Assembly: GCF_038396675.1 (NCBI RefSeq) | Contig: NC_088928.1 | Location: forward strand, 17,378,501 to 17,442,500 | Length of the DNA: 64,000 bases | Source of the DNA: Hydra vulgaris | Lineage: Eukaryota > Cnidaria > Hydrozoa > Anthoathecata > Hydridae | Direction of reading: 5' to 3' | Part shown: positions 36,850-49,050 of the stretch, in pieces | Layout: the number at the start of each line of letters is the position of its first letter | Position numbering within the stretch: position 1 is the first letter of the stretch | Made by a program: the position numbers and the translations under genes | Notes under the pieces: model-generated | Seen by the model: the letters and a program-made list of their open reading frames with translations, nothing else | Told to the model about the DNA's origin: nothing | The model's database searches: none

Positions 36850-38790
36850 AATTTAAAACAAGGTATTTAGATGTGATCTACTTAATTACCCTAAAATATT
36901 TGTCTATTAATTTACTTACTGTTGATTACGCCAGGAATTTGTTTTAACTACAAGGGTGTGCTGCTACATCGACTATCTTATAGCCTGCTGCTACAAGGAA
37001 GTGCCGCAACATCGACTGTGGATTTTTAACATTATATTTATATTTGTTGCAAATAAATGACGCTTGTTATGTGTATATTATTGTAACATTAATTTTGCAA
37101 ACATATGCATGCAACAAGTATAAAACCAAATTTTGTATTTAATAAGCAATTTTTATATAAATAAACAGCTCTCGTAAAAAGCAGTTCAGAAGAGCAGCTC
37201 GCATGGCTTGCCATATTCGTTTAAGGAGAGCTTTTCTCCGCTCTCGTGCTTATTTACTCCCGCCGAGGCCTGTGTATATATATAATTATAGAAGTACTTA
37301 AATATAATCATATGTATATCATTTACTTATACTATAAATGATATAAATATAAAATAAATAATATAAAGTATAAATGATTTGAGATCCTTAAATCATACTA
37401 TTAGTATAAAATTAACAAGTCATATGACAATATTCATTATTAAATAGTATAATCTATGAGAGTATAATCTATATAATATAGTATAACTAGAAAGTTTTTA
37501 TTTTAAAAGTAATACTTTTAAAATAAAATCAAATATTATGATATTATGTATATACTATATTATTTATTTTATATAAAATAAACAATATAATATATAATAA
37601 TATATAATAATAAATAATTTTAATTTTAATAATAAAACCATGACCGTCACTGTGAAAGGACAGTTGGGGAGGAGGGAAGTATACTTGCCCTTAAAGAAGA
37701 TCTAATTACAATTTTTTTTTTGGAAACTTTGAAGTTCTTTTTACCAAAGGAACTTAAAAATTAGTAAAAGAAGTTTAAATTTAACAACAAAAACGTAATA
37801 AGTTTTAATGAGCTTGGTAAAAATGTTGTGGGTTTTTATTTTCAAATAAACGGGCAGGAACGTTTATATGGCACCTCATAGTTACGTTTAAAGCGTTTTA
37901 TAAATGTAACACCTCACATGCTTGGTTACGTTTATTAGTTATTTAGGAATAGGGAAAGTTTTAATGATAATGCACAATTATTGTATTTTCTTGCGATATT
38001 CAAAAAGATTTGCTTGCGATGGTCAAAACAATTATTTTGACTATATCCAGCCTGGATAATTTTTTCACAGTTTTTTTGCATATCCTCCACCAATGTTGTT
38101 GTATCGCAGTTAAAGTAGGAGATAAATTACCGCGAGGAAAACAAATTTGTGCTCAATCTTATATAAATACGAAAATTTTTTGTGTATGAGAACATAGTTA
38201 TTATTTCTTAAGTATAAAAAATGTCACGTTACAAAATTGCATCATCTTATCTAGGGTAATTTTTTTGATAAATATAATAAACAAAGAAGCTTGAGAAAAC
38301 TGAAGATTATAAATTTTTGAAAAGTGTTTCAGCTAAAAAAATGCAAGCAATCGATTTAGTGTTTGAAAAATTGAACATCAAGGTAACAGTGAGTGTATTA
38401 CTTTGCTATCATTTAAAAGATCGTTTACACAAAATTAAACAAAAAAGACTTGTTGAAAAATTTGTGCAGTCGATCTTTAAGCGCTTTTGCTGGCAAACAG
38501 GAAACTTTTAAATCAACAAACTTGTAAGAGTCTTTGTTTGGTACCTTTAAAGTATAAGTTGTGGTTAAGGGCAGGGTGATAAAATTTTTTTAAGAAATCA
38601 CAAATTAAAAAAAAACTGTCATTTTTATAGGTTTCAAAACATCGTTTTAATATTGTATAAACAAAATTATTAATATTGTCTTTATTAATCAATTAATTTA
38701 AATTGTTTGTGACCATAATCAATGGGTGATTTCACCCAATCAAAAATGTTTTCGATGACATGAATTTGATCAGAATTAATTTATTCAGAA
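36850..38790. other. AT-rich interval without a supported gene
   Basis: A 64-codon plus-strand ORF at 38317-38511 (MKSVSAKKMQAIDLVFEKL) has no recognisable motif or neighbour context, so I do not call it a gene. 37270-37620 is almost pure A/T. A slightly GC-richer patch with CCCGCCGAGGCC lies near 37257. Confidence 0.4.
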
Positions 38791-38792
38791 TT

Positions 38793-39740
38793 AATTATTG
38801 TTCTTACTTTATATAAATGACTTATATTTATCATCAAAAGTATTAAATACTATCTTATTTGCAGATGACACTAATTTGTTTTATTCTCACAAAGATATTA
38901 CTGTTCTTTTTAAAGTATTTACCGAAGAATTAGATAAGATCAACGAGTGGTTTATAAGTAACCGACTATCATTAAATGTAGAGAAAACAAAATTTATCCT
39001 ATTCCATAAACCTAGTAAAGCCGAGAATATTCCTCTTAAACTACCCAATCTTTTAATAAAATAATAAAATAATTAAAAGGGAATTGACTACAAACTTTCT
39101 GGGAGTGCTCTTAGATGAAAAATTGTCATGGAAATTTCATATTAAATATATTGAAGGTAAGATCTCAAAAAATATTGCCATGTTATACCGAACAAAACCT
39201 TTTCTTAATAACAAGTCTTTAAAAAATTTGTATTTTTCGTTTATACACAGTTATCTTTCATACTGTAACATTTCCTGGGGTAGCACTAATCACACTAAAC
39301 TCAAAAAAATTTATAGTAAACAAAAACATCCTTGCAGGATAGTATTTGGGGCAAATAGAAAAACACAATGCGAACCTTTCTTACGTCAGCTTGGAGCTTT
39401 AAATATTTATAAGCTTAATATTCATCAAGTAATGTTATTTATGTTTAAAGCAAAACTTGGGTTTTCTCCAGTAACATTTCAATCCTACTTTAATGAAATC
39501 TCCCATAAATATCTAACCAAATTTTCAGTGAATAACTTTGTGGTTCCCATAAACTTTCTTAAATTAAGTTCGTACCAAATTCAATATCGGGGACCTTTAA
39601 TTTGGAAAAAATTTCTTCCAATCTTTAGTAAAAAACAAAACTTCGTTTTAAACTGCACTTTGCAAAGTTTTAAGGATGATTCAAAACGGTATTTACTGAA
39701 CATGGAATTCGATATATTAGATTTCAAATACCTTTTTTGA
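38793..39740 (+). pseudogene. LINE E reverse transcriptase C-terminal part
   Basis: The first frame gives YINDLYLSSKVLNTILFADD then TNLFYSHKDIT (motif C intact) and LSLNVEKTKFILFHK. After a frame break with stops at about 39062, the second frame (39084-39740) gives FLGVLLDEKLSWKFHIKYI, LYFSFIHSYLSYCNISWGST and QYRGPLIWKKFLP. All blocks align with LINE C and LINE D, so the three belong to one clade. Motif A and everything upstream is missing, so it is not functional. Confidence 0.88.
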
Positions 39741-40147
39741 AAACAATTTAAAGGTTTGTACTGAATCGCTTGAAAATAAATGAAATCTTTATCACTTTCT
39801 TTAGCTTTTATTAAAATGGTTTCTAACCATTAGTATAAAAGATGACGAAAATAAAATTGTCTTTTTCGTTCATATTTTTGATGATAATAAATAATCAGCC
39901 CAAATACTTATGTTTACATATATTGCTTTTTTTTTTTTTTTTTTAATTAAACAACGCATTTTTTTTTGTGTTTTTATAACTTTCATGATTATCTGTCGTT
40001 TTTACTTTTTTATTTTTAAAATTATTCTGCTGGAAGATTGTTAGCAACAAGTTATTTTATTGCTGAAGTATTTGATTTGTTTTTGTTTTTGTATTTATAC
40101 TGTCTTTTTGTCTTTTATCATTTATAATGCATGTAAATTTTTGTGTG

Positions 40148-40190
40148 ACGGGGCTCGGTGATAAGACAACCTGTCTTCTTCTTGCTCCGG
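40148..40190 (+). other. LINE E 3' UTR stem-loop
   Basis: AAGAC and GTCTT pair around a 5-nt loop, within an outer GGGGC/GCTCC pairing, followed by TCTTCTTCTTGC. Equivalent structures occur in LINE C (49231-49276, complement) and LINE D (58305-58348, complement). Confidence 0.7.
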
Positions 40191-41139
40191 CCAGGATTTT
40201 TCTTTTATTGTAATTTCTTTTTTGTAATATTTATCAACGGCAAAATAAATAAATAATAAAAAAAATAAATAAATAAATAAATAAAAAATTTCATTTACTG
40301 TTAGGGTAACGCGGGGCAAAATGAGACAGCGGGGCAATATGAGACAATTCGCGTTTATCATGATGCCAGCCCTATAAATTATTATTTGCAAGATTTTTAA
40401 ATATTCAGTTGTGTTCAAAAACTATTTTGTGTTAAGAAAAATATATTAGGTCACTTTGAAATAAAAAAGTTGAGTAGAAGGGGAATCATTTCATCCCTCG
40501 TCTTAGCAAAAATTACGAATTTTTAAGTGTAGTTATTATATTTTTTCCTAGCCTTTTTTGATCTCACTGAGTGGAAAAGCTTTTTATGTTTAAAGTTTTT
40601 TTTTTATTAGAATTTTTAGGCCTTTTTCTATCATTTCCATTCTTTCGTACTTTATTTCTTCTATAAAATAGTCAGGAAATTAGGCAATTCGATGCCAACA
40701 TGATGCGGGGCAAAACAAGACATTGTTTTGCCGATATCTAATATTATGTTTATTTAATGTTTTACATTAAAACAACAAACATAGCAAATATTAGTATTTA
40801 CGTGCTGTTGTTAATTAAAACGTTTAGTTGTTATCCAATATAGAATTATGCTTTATATTTTGTTAATTTGTATTTAAACATAATAAATATTTAATCAAAT
40901 TGAAGCAAATAATTGCCTGATGTTTATATTTACTACGTTTGTATTTTATAATCTTATTGTATTGTATATGCAATTGTAATGTAATAAAGTAAGTAGTATA
41001 TGAAATATATAGTGAGTAGAATTAAGCATATAGGTTATTGCAGTAAACTATAAACAAAATGCAATGAATTTTATGTGTACTTTAAATACATAAGCTCAAT
41101 ATATGCATGTGTAGTTTTATTAATTCTTGTAGTTGTTCT

Positions 41140-41216
<77 letters not shown>

Positions 41217-41224
41217 TTAGAAAG

Positions 41225-42913
41225 ATGAACATGGTTAGAAACTATATAAGAAAAACTGACCGTGGCAATTTTTCTGAGCAGAGTATGTTATTGGCAATCG
41301 ACTCCGTAAAATTAAAGGAAATGTCACTGAGAAAAGCAGCTTTGACATTTAGTGTAAATGAGGATGCTTTACATAGAAGGATTCAAAGAAAATTAAAGAG
41401 TTTAGAATCTTGTAATATTCATAAAAGATCACTTGGTTCATTTAAAAAAGTATTGCCAAATGATACTTATCAATTAGTTAGCTACATTAAAGAAATGGAT
41501 TCAGTTTATTATGGATTGTCGATAAAAGACATTTAACAAATTGTCTTCCAGTATGTAGAAAAGTATAACATAGTTCATCCATTTAATAAATATAATGGTG
41601 TTGCAGGAAGAGATTTTGTAAGTGGATTTTTGAAGAGACGTTTAGACCTTTCAATAAGAAAGCCTCAGGGGTTGTCTTTAAATCGTATTTATGGTTTAAA
41701 CCGCAATTCTGTGAACATTTATTTCAAGAATATAGAAATTGTTATAAAAAAATACAAGTTTGAAGCTCATCAAATTTTTAACTGCGATGAATCAGGCATT
41801 ATAATTGTACATAAACCTGTCAAAGTTATAACAAAAAAAAGGAAGCATTGTATTTCTTCTGTAACAAGTGGTGAATGGAGTGTAACAACAACCGTTGTTT
41901 GTGCTATGAATGTAATTGGACTGTTTGTTCCACCAATGATAATTTTTAAGAGAAAGCAAATGAAATTAGAACTAATTGACCATGCTCCCACTGGAACAAT
42001 TGGAGGGTGCTCTAAAAATGGATGGATTACAACTAATCTGTTAATGGAGTATATAAAACACTTTAAAAAGTACACTAGAGCTTCTATAGAAAATAAAATT
42101 CTTTTAATTTTAGATGGGCACAAAACTCATACAAAAAACATCAACTTGTTGGGTTTTGCAAAGGAAAATGGAATAGTTATTATAACCTTACCACCTCATG
42201 CTTCTCATAAGTTGCAGCCACTTCTATGGAAGCTTTTTTAAACAGTTAAAATCTTTTTATAATATAGAATGTGGGTTATGGTTGCGTGGGCATCCTGGAA
42301 GAAAAATAGCAACTGATCAACTTGGAGATATATTCTCTATTATAACCCTATAATAAGGCTGCCTCTGTAGAGATTGCCTGTTCTGGCTCTTTTACATCTG
42401 GAATTTGTCCTTTTTGTCCGGATATAATTCCAGACACTAAGTTTAATGATGACAAAAGATCTAATATTATCTTACATAAACCTGACAAAATTGAATCACA
42501 AGTTAAATCGAGCACCTTATTACCATTGCCCTGAAGATCTTCAGAAAATATTGATTTTAATATTACACCATGCTTTTCTAATATTGTACCAATTCCAAAG
42601 ATCATTTTACCACCAAAGGAGAATCACAGATAATAACAACATCACATTACAGAAAATCACTATTTGAATCCTCTGAAAAATCAAAAAAGTTAAAAGAACG
42701 CAAAATAGAAAATAAAAGTGCATTAGGAAAGGGTAAAGAAAAAGTTAAAAGTTTAAGTGTTGAAGACTGGGAATGTTATCTTTGTAATGTTATATGGAGT
42801 AAGGCTGCAAAAGGAGAGAAGTGGAGTCAATGTTCAAAATGCACAATCTGGGCTCATTCGAACTGTTGTTCGTTTCAAAATACTGTTCAAGCAATATGTG
42901 ATTTATGTGACTA
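41225..42913 (+). pseudogene. pogo/Tigger transposase with C-terminal PHD-like finger, broken
   Basis: Start chosen at ATG 41225 (MNMVRNYIRKTDRGNFSEQS), just after the (TA)n tract. The N-terminus is an HTH_psq-type domain (SLRKAALTFSVNEDALHRRI). A single in-frame TAA lies near 41536. The DDE domain has FNCDESGI (first Asp), LLILDGHKTHTKN (second Asp) and LPPHASHKLQPL; then LLWKLF replaces the usual L-D-V block, so the third acidic residue is missing. A one-base gain in the T-run near 42238 shifts the frame, and further shifts follow. Near the end DWECYLCNVIWSKAAKGEKW, CSKCTIWAHSNC and ICDLCD form a C4HC3 PHD-like finger, a common C-terminal addition in this family. Nuclear DNA transposase by family; inactive here. 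Confidence 0.85.
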
Positions 42914-43021
42914 GTGACAGTTTGAGTAAAGCTGTAATATATTATAAAATGTATTTCTTGCTAATCCTCTTAAAGATCTGTTTTGTTTAACTTTACTTAC
43001 TTAAATTACTAAAAAAAAAAT

Positions 43022-43062
43022 CTGTCTCGTTTTGCCACGCTATGCGTGGCAAAATGAGACAG
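43022..43062. repeat. Palindrome of pogo subterminal motif, 19-bp arms, 3-nt loop
   Basis: CTGTCTCGTTTTGCCACGC and, after TAT, its near-perfect complement. It contains two inverted copies of the GGCAAAATGAGAC word found in the terminal repeats. Could be a transposase binding site or a fold-back scar. Confidence 0.9.
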
Positions 43063-43329
43063 GATAGGTGCTGTCAATAAATGATCTCAGGTGACCAAAC
43101 CACTGCAGTTTTGCATCTCATTTTTTGTAAGCTACAAGTAAGATTATAGAAGATTTGAAAAATATCATGTTATTTTTTCAAAAGTTATTTTTCAAAAGTA
43201 TTAGATAAATTAGTGCTTAAGTGTCTCATTTTGCCCCTCGTTACGCTAAATGAGTATCATTGTTTTCATCGTCATTTTTATTTTCCTCAAAGGTGGTTTT
43301 GATTATGTTTCTAAACACGCATTTGTGAC

Positions 43330-44186
43330 GCTTAACACTTTAGAAGCATGATAAATTTTGCGGGTTTTGCAAGTTCTTTGATCAATTTTTTGTTGTGAAG
43401 TTGATGGGCAGTACAAATCAATAGAAGCTTCTATCGAAATTTTTGAACCTATATATCCCAAGTGCTGTTCTAGAGAAGAGAGGTAAGGTTTAGGAATATT
43501 TCGTGCTACCTTTGGTTCAGGAATAAAAATTCCTTCAGCAGCATGAGACATTACAACTGGACCTGGTAAAAAACGTTTAGGAAAATATTTTTTCTAGGAA
43601 CTTCGCCAAGGTTTACAGCAATTCGGAACATCACACTTAACAATCATAAAAAAATATTGACCTTGTCTTACGTGATTTTCAATCCATTTTGAATCTTGCT
43701 CTGGTATTGGTGACAGTTGAAAAGGTTCAACATATTCAGCACAAACAGAATAGTTATCAATTACTATATCAGACCATACCTCAGCTAGAGTTTCTGCAGC
43801 TTTAGCAAAAAAAATTTTTTTCTAAATCAACGTCAATTGTTTTCCAGATGTATTTAGATGTGTCCCAAAATGATCATGTGGCAAAACCAATCCTGCTAAA
43901 TCTCGACTCAGCGGAGCCATACGCCGTTCAATCCTGTTATATGCTGAATAATGAGGTGCATGAGTTCCTGTTAGATAAACATCCAAATCCCATTTTATAA
44001 ATCTTGCAATGGTTTTATAAATCATTGCAACTTGCAATGGTTTGGGAAACCTTGGATTTTCTTTAGGGCCTCCATCACATGCAAAAAGAAATAAAGGTTT
44101 TACCACACCTTCTGGAGTACAAATGTGAAGCTTAAAATTTTCAATTGAAACAAGACGTTTCAAATCACGGCCATGAGGTATTTTTT
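43330..44186 (-). pseudogene. C-terminal part of an unassigned DDE-like transposase family
   Basis: Reading down from 44186: PHGRDLKRLVSIENFKLHIC, LFLFACDGGPKENPRFPKPL, DVYLTGTHAPHYSAYNRIER then RMAPLSRDLAGLVLPHDHFG. After a shift in an A/T-run near 43813 it continues AAETLAEVWSDIVIDNYSVC, WIENHVRQGQYFFMIVKCDV, and after a stop MSHAAEGIFIPEPKVARNIP to about 43330. Long, well-ordered blocks with one frameshift and one stop imply a real gene. The DGGPxENPR and N-R-x-E-R-R-M-A-P-L-S motifs recur in many invertebrate repeat proteins and look like a DDE/RNase H-fold nuclease, but I cannot assign the superfamily. The N-terminal half is lost upstream of a palindrome at 44183-44220. Confidence 0.6.
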
Positions 44187-44220
44187 GTAAACCCAGACAA
44201 ACAAGTCTGGGTTAACAAAA
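44183..44220. repeat. Palindrome, 16-bp arms, 6-nt loop
   Basis: TTTTGTAAACCCAGAC (44183-44198), loop AAACAA, GTCTGGGTTAACAAAA (44205-44220), one mismatch. The reading frame of the transposase family to its left stops exactly at this point. Confidence 0.9.
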
Positions 44221-44865
44221 AAAAAAAGACATACGTTAACCGAACTAAAAGCATTTACTTAGTCAAGCGATTTGTTAATACTTTTAGGGCATTTTTAAAG
44301 TGATAATTTACTACTTTTAATAATATTTAACTTGTATATTCTAGTCGAATGTTTTAAATAAAAACGACATTAAAGAAACGATATTACAGAAACAACACAC
44401 TTCATGCTACACTAAAACTTTATTTTGAAAATAAAATCAAAATATCCTTACACAATATAAATAGAAAAATAAAATAACATGGTTTTTGAGTGCTTTTGAA
44501 AAAAATTAACTTGGTCGAAGTTGGTCATTTTCGGAAGAAATTCAATTTAGAGTACTTAATAAATGCATTGATTAATATATGCCAATAAATTGATTTACAA
44601 AATAAATTCTAAATGAGTCCCAGAAGGATTTGAATTTTTAAATCATATAAATATTAAAAATGTTAAACCAGCCATGGTATCAACATCCCAGAATAGTCTA
44701 TACTTTCACAATATTCTATAAAAAATTGATTAAATATCTCATTATAATAAAAAATATGGCTATATTTTTGAATACTACTTTTGGTGTATTTGAAACAGTA
44801 GCTGTAGTTAACTGCAACAAATGTATGTAAATAAAGAACTGACTTTAATAACTATACCTATTAAC
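44221..44865. other. AT-rich interval without a recognisable gene
   Basis: No ORF of note and no copy elsewhere in the window; it lies between the transposase remnant and the dispersed repeat. Confidence 0.5.
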
Positions 44866-45870
44866 TATATCTTATATCGATAACCCTAGTTGATAAAATG
44901 AATAACTGATGACAGTAAGAAAAAAACAACTACAAAGTGAGCAAAACAAATCATCATGCCAATTACAAAATAAAAAACAAGCAATAGTTGACCTAAATTA
45001 GTCAATTGTATAACTTTAGATATCATAAGACACTTAAAAAAATAAAATAAGTATTGAACTTTTTTAATATTAACTAAAACAAAAAAATATAGACAAACCA
45101 GCAATAAAAAACAAAAAAATGTATTTATGTATATTGATTAAATTTAAATATTCAAATAAGTCATCAAAATAAAAACAAAAACAGCAGAAATAATAGGATA
45201 ATTTCACAAAATTGATAGTACTAAAGGAACATCTTTTATGACAGTATAACACAGTAACAAAAGGAAACATCTTTACCATTCTCAATAAATTTCAGGTAAT
45301 GTTACCTCATGTCATTATCTTTTTAAATGATTGATCTTAGCTTGATACCGTTACTGTTGCATTTCCTTTTTCGAAAAGATCACAATCATTTTCATGTGCA
45401 ACTCTATGCAGTAACCATGGTGCATCATCTTTACTTAAACTATTAAAGAGTGAATCACAAAACTCAACGCACTTACAATGTGAAATAACATCAGGACACA
45501 TTACTTAGAAACACCCAATATGATTTTCTAACATTTATCATTTGCATAAAACTGTAACTTTCTGAAAAACCATCTAAATTAAAACAACTAAAAATGCACA
45601 AAACCAAGATATTTTAAACTTGGAAACCCAAATATTTTAGAAGACTGATATAAAAACAAACTTTGTGCTATATCAATCAAGCTGTCATCAAGCCAGCCAG
45701 ATGAGTCTCTTAAAATATCTAAAGCCTTGTCTTTAGACTTTATTTACAAACTTTAAAGAAAACTTTAGAAAAATTTGACTTCAATAGCCCCTTTTTACAA
45801 TGATACTATCATTAACAAATTTTTTACAAAGCTTTATCATTACCAGTTTAAACTCTGAACCTTTTTCTCG

Positions 45871-45934
45871 TTGATTGGTTTGAGGAAAATAAGCAGACTT
45901 TATCAAGTCTGCTTATTTTCCTCAAACCAATCAA
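45871..45934. repeat. Perfect palindrome, 30-bp arms, 4-nt loop
   Basis: Arms 45871-45900 and 45905-45934 with loop TATC. The left copy of the repeat (4416-4465) has only one arm (GATAAAGTCTGCTTCTTTTC...), so the second arm is a new inverted duplication that arose in this copy. Confidence 0.95.
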
Positions 45935-46709
45935 GAGTTTTTTAGAGTACCAAAAATCTATAAAACAAAGTAGTTACATAAATTGTTAACTTTTCAATAT
46001 ATTTACTTCAATAATTAGAAATTGTAATAATATTTTTTTTCCAAGTTTTGTTAAGGCAAGAGGTCCAATAAGGTCTAGGGGAAGTTTGTGAACTTATGGT
46101 CAGATTTTTTTAATGCATAAATTCAAGGCCCCAGACTTGTCTAAAAATGGTGAAACTGATATGTTCGCATCTCTGTACTATAAACTATAAATGCACTTGA
46201 TGGACTTTTATAGAAAGTGTTTAAAAATTAGTGGCCTTAGATACAATAGGTTTTTTTTGAACTGTACCAAGGGTCACTTTCTGAAAATTAGGTTCAAACC
46301 CATAATAAATTTACATTTAATTTAATATTATATTGTTTTCAAATATTTCTAGTAATACTTAATTGCAATACTTAAATATATAACAAATTTGACTAATAGT
46401 TCTCAGCAAAGTTGAAAAATTAGCCTATCCATAAAATGGAAGTCCCAAAAGAACTATGGGTTTTGAAATGCTGAGACATAGTACAAAAGTAACAGAAACA
46501 TACAATAATATAAAATATACAATAATAATAAACTCTTAATGATAAATTATATAAAAGTTCAACTTAAATAGTGGGTACACATACCACAAAACTGACATTT
46601 TTTTATTATAAAAATTTATTATTCCATCAGAGACATACTGCTAAACATCTTCAACAGAGTAATTTTAGACTGGCATTTTAACTATAAATTTTAAAAAATT
46701 TAAAAATAT

Positions 46710-46976
46710 CGGTATTATGGTTTATCCTCCTCCGGCTAATTGCCATATAGAGGCCACATACCCGGGCCAGCGAATACAAATTTAACTCAATAAAGAGCAT
46801 CATCACCCGCTTGGCTGACCAAGAGTAAGTGAGTTTAGGAAGAACGAGGTAAGTTTAAGTAATAGTCAGAAGAAGTCGAGTTAGAAAGATAGCATAGAGA
46901 AAGCGGACAATATTGCACGAGATGTTAGAATGTATAATTCATGCTACACGTAACTGGCTTAAGCAATTTAATGTGC
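46710..46976 (-). mobile_element. Short retroposon 2, 16-bp target duplication
   Basis: Flanked by AAAAATTTAAAAATAT at 46694-46709 and 46977-46992, and absent from the left copy of the host repeat. It aligns with short retroposon 1 over its 3' 250 bp, including GTCCGCTTTCTCTATGC, the GGC-AATTA-GCC stem and the ATAAACCATAATACC end. It is shorter at the 5' side, consistent with 5' truncation. Confidence 0.85.
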
Positions 46977-47195
46977 AAAAATTTAAAAATATGATTATTT
47001 ATGTTTTTTTAATTTATACCTTACGGAAACAAGGCTACTTATTTAACGATAGATTTAACCTACCTAACGGAAGCTTTACGCCGTGTCTGCGCATGCGTCA
47101 CGCTTGCGTAGAACTGACTGTCTACTTATTTAATTATCTACTTATTTAACGCTACATCGGCAAGATCGACACATTCCGCCGATCGTAAAACGAAC

Positions 47196-48538
47196 GCGGC
47201 GGTGGTTTAATTCTTTATGTAAAAGAAAACCTACGGTATTATATCTTTGATGGGCGGACATAACAGTATAACTGCATTTTTGACCATTTAACGATTTATA
47301 TGAGATGTGTCTTGTGTATGCCGGCATCAATGGTATTAATAGTATAGTTACACCATTCGGTTCAAACAGAATAAAAGTAATAACCCATTTCTCAAAATAT
47401 GACTTCTGTAGCAAAATAATTGGGTTCATAATAATGTTTTTTTGCTCTCCTGAAAAGTTACACTTTTGCAGTTATACTCTTATGCCCGCCCATCAAAGAT
47501 ATTTGACATGACATGAGTATTTCTGACGTCAATGTAGAGGTTTTAACGATTGAAATATTGAACAATAAAATTAAAAACATTGTAATTAGCTGTTGTTATC
47601 GTCGACCTACTGGCGAAATTAAAACATTAGTACATTTTTACAAGATAATGTTATGAATAAAAGCAACCACGAAAAGAAATTACTTTATATTTTAGGTGAT
47701 CTGAATTTAAATTGCTTTGAGTATCACGTCGAAAAAGATGCCCTATTTGAAAAAGGAGCAGTTCCTCTAATAAACAAATCAACTAGAATTATTCAAAGAA
47801 CAACTTAATTGATAACATTATAACCAACGATATTTTTAATAATTTGCTTAAAAAAGGCATTATTAAAAGTTACATATCTGATCATTTCCCTATTTTCTTT
47901 TCAATAGATATTTATGCGAAAATTTTATATAATGAAAATAAATCATTTAAAAAACAAATTTTTCATAATAAAAACCTAGAATCTTTTAAATATCAACTTT
48001 CTTTAGTTAATTGGAGCATTATTAACTTTTCTGAAGACATTAATTTAATATAGTTTTCCCAAAGTAGAAATAAATTACAATCATAAAAAAATTAAATCGC
48101 CATGGACTACTAAGAGTATTCTAACATCTTCTAAAATTAAACAAAAACTTTATATTAAATATTTAAAATCAAAAACAACTGAGAGTAAGACCATTTATAA
48201 AAATTACGTTAGACTATTTGAACGCCCAAGGAAAAATTCAAAATCAATATACTACACTAATTTACTTAAAAAATACAAATTAATCACAAAACGCACTTGG
48301 CAACTAATAAACGAAATTACTGGTAACACTAAAAAAATATCGCAATCTTTGCCCTCAGTTATTAAAGTAGATAATTTTTTTCTTGTAATAAATAATTTGT
48401 ATCTGTTGGACCAAACCTAACCGATAAAATTCCAAACCCTAAAAAATTAATAAAGGCAACATATGACACTTTAAACTCGTATCTAAATTTTTTTGATTTG
48501 TCTTTTGAAGAGTTTGAAAGTGCTTTAAATTGTTAAAG
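47196..48538 (+). pseudogene. LINE H: CR1/Jockey-like LINE fragment (endonuclease to pre-RT)
   Basis: GGGLILYVKENLRYY at about 47198 is the mid-endonuclease block. It is split by a MITE (47241-47502) and resumes as SISDVNVEVLTIEILNNK, ISCCYRRPTGEIKT, then IKSYISDHFPIFFSIDIYAK (SDH catalytic block; 47844-48053), SPWTTKSILTSSKIKQKLYI and NEITGNTKKISQSLPSVIK. These match LINE C and D in order. It breaks off at the (TA)n tract at 48541 before the RT. Several frameshifts and stops. Confidence 0.8.
47241..47502. mobile_element. MITE with 36-bp terminal inverted repeats inside LINE H
   Basis: ATATCTTTGATGGGCGGACA... at 47241-47276 and its complement at 47467-47502 match with two differences. The core is non-coding. 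The endonuclease reading frame is interrupted exactly by this 262-bp unit. Superfamily and target duplication are unclear. Confidence 0.8.
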
Positions 48539-48860
<322 letters not shown>

Positions 48861-48867
48861 TGTTATA

Positions 48868-49050
48868 CGTATTGTTGTTGTTTTTTCTCCTCGGGTGTTT
48901 GCCCTGCAGAGGTTTTAATAATGTTACAGTAGTAAATAATTAAAATTACAAGGTGGTCTACTGTTCCATTATTAAAACACTTAAAGACAGACTCCCAGGG
49001 GCTCACTTTAAAAAGAAAAAGATAATAAAAAAAAATAAAAATTATTATAT
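48868..49050 (-). mobile_element. Solo Tx1-like LINE 3' tail (extreme 5' truncation)
   Basis: Only the last about 150-180 bp of a LINE F/B-type element: complement of GGAACAGTAGACCACC, the terminal hairpin and the CAACAATACG end. Dead-on-arrival insertion lying directly beside the LINE B tail. Confidence 0.8.

Larger units (their letters stand above)
38793..40290 (+). mobile_element. LINE E: 5'-truncated CR1/Jockey-like LINE
   Basis: Begins abruptly inside the RT (LFLLYINDL) and ends in an AAAT-repeat tail at 40244-40288, with a 3' UTR stem-loop at 40148-40190. 5' truncation and a simple 3' tail are typical of target-primed LINE insertion. Confidence 0.85.
40304..43246 (+). mobile_element. 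pogo/Tigger-type element, complete ends, TA target duplication
   Basis: Terminal repeats GGGTAACGCGGGGCAAAATG (left) and, inverted, GCGTAACGAGGGGCAAAATG (right) are flanked by TA at 40302-40303 and 43247-43248. The core GGCAAAATGAGAC recurs subterminally: at about 40332, 40703 and, as a palindrome, at 43022-43062. Length 2943 bp with one transposase gene. The element sits only about 15 bp past the tail of LINE E. A (TA)n tract (41144-41215) precedes the gene. Confidence 0.9.
44866..47045 (-). repeat. Dispersed repeat, right copy (inverted relative to 2.0-5.6 kb)
   Basis: Collinear with the left copy on the opposite strand. It lacks the CR1-like insertion near 46.0 kb but has its own short retroposon (46710-46976) and a fold-back palindrome (45871-45934) absent from the left copy. 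The coding block FCDSLFNSLSKDDAPWLLHR is recognisable on the minus strand near 45.42-45.48 kb. The two copies diverge enough that the duplication or transposition is not recent. Confidence 0.8.
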
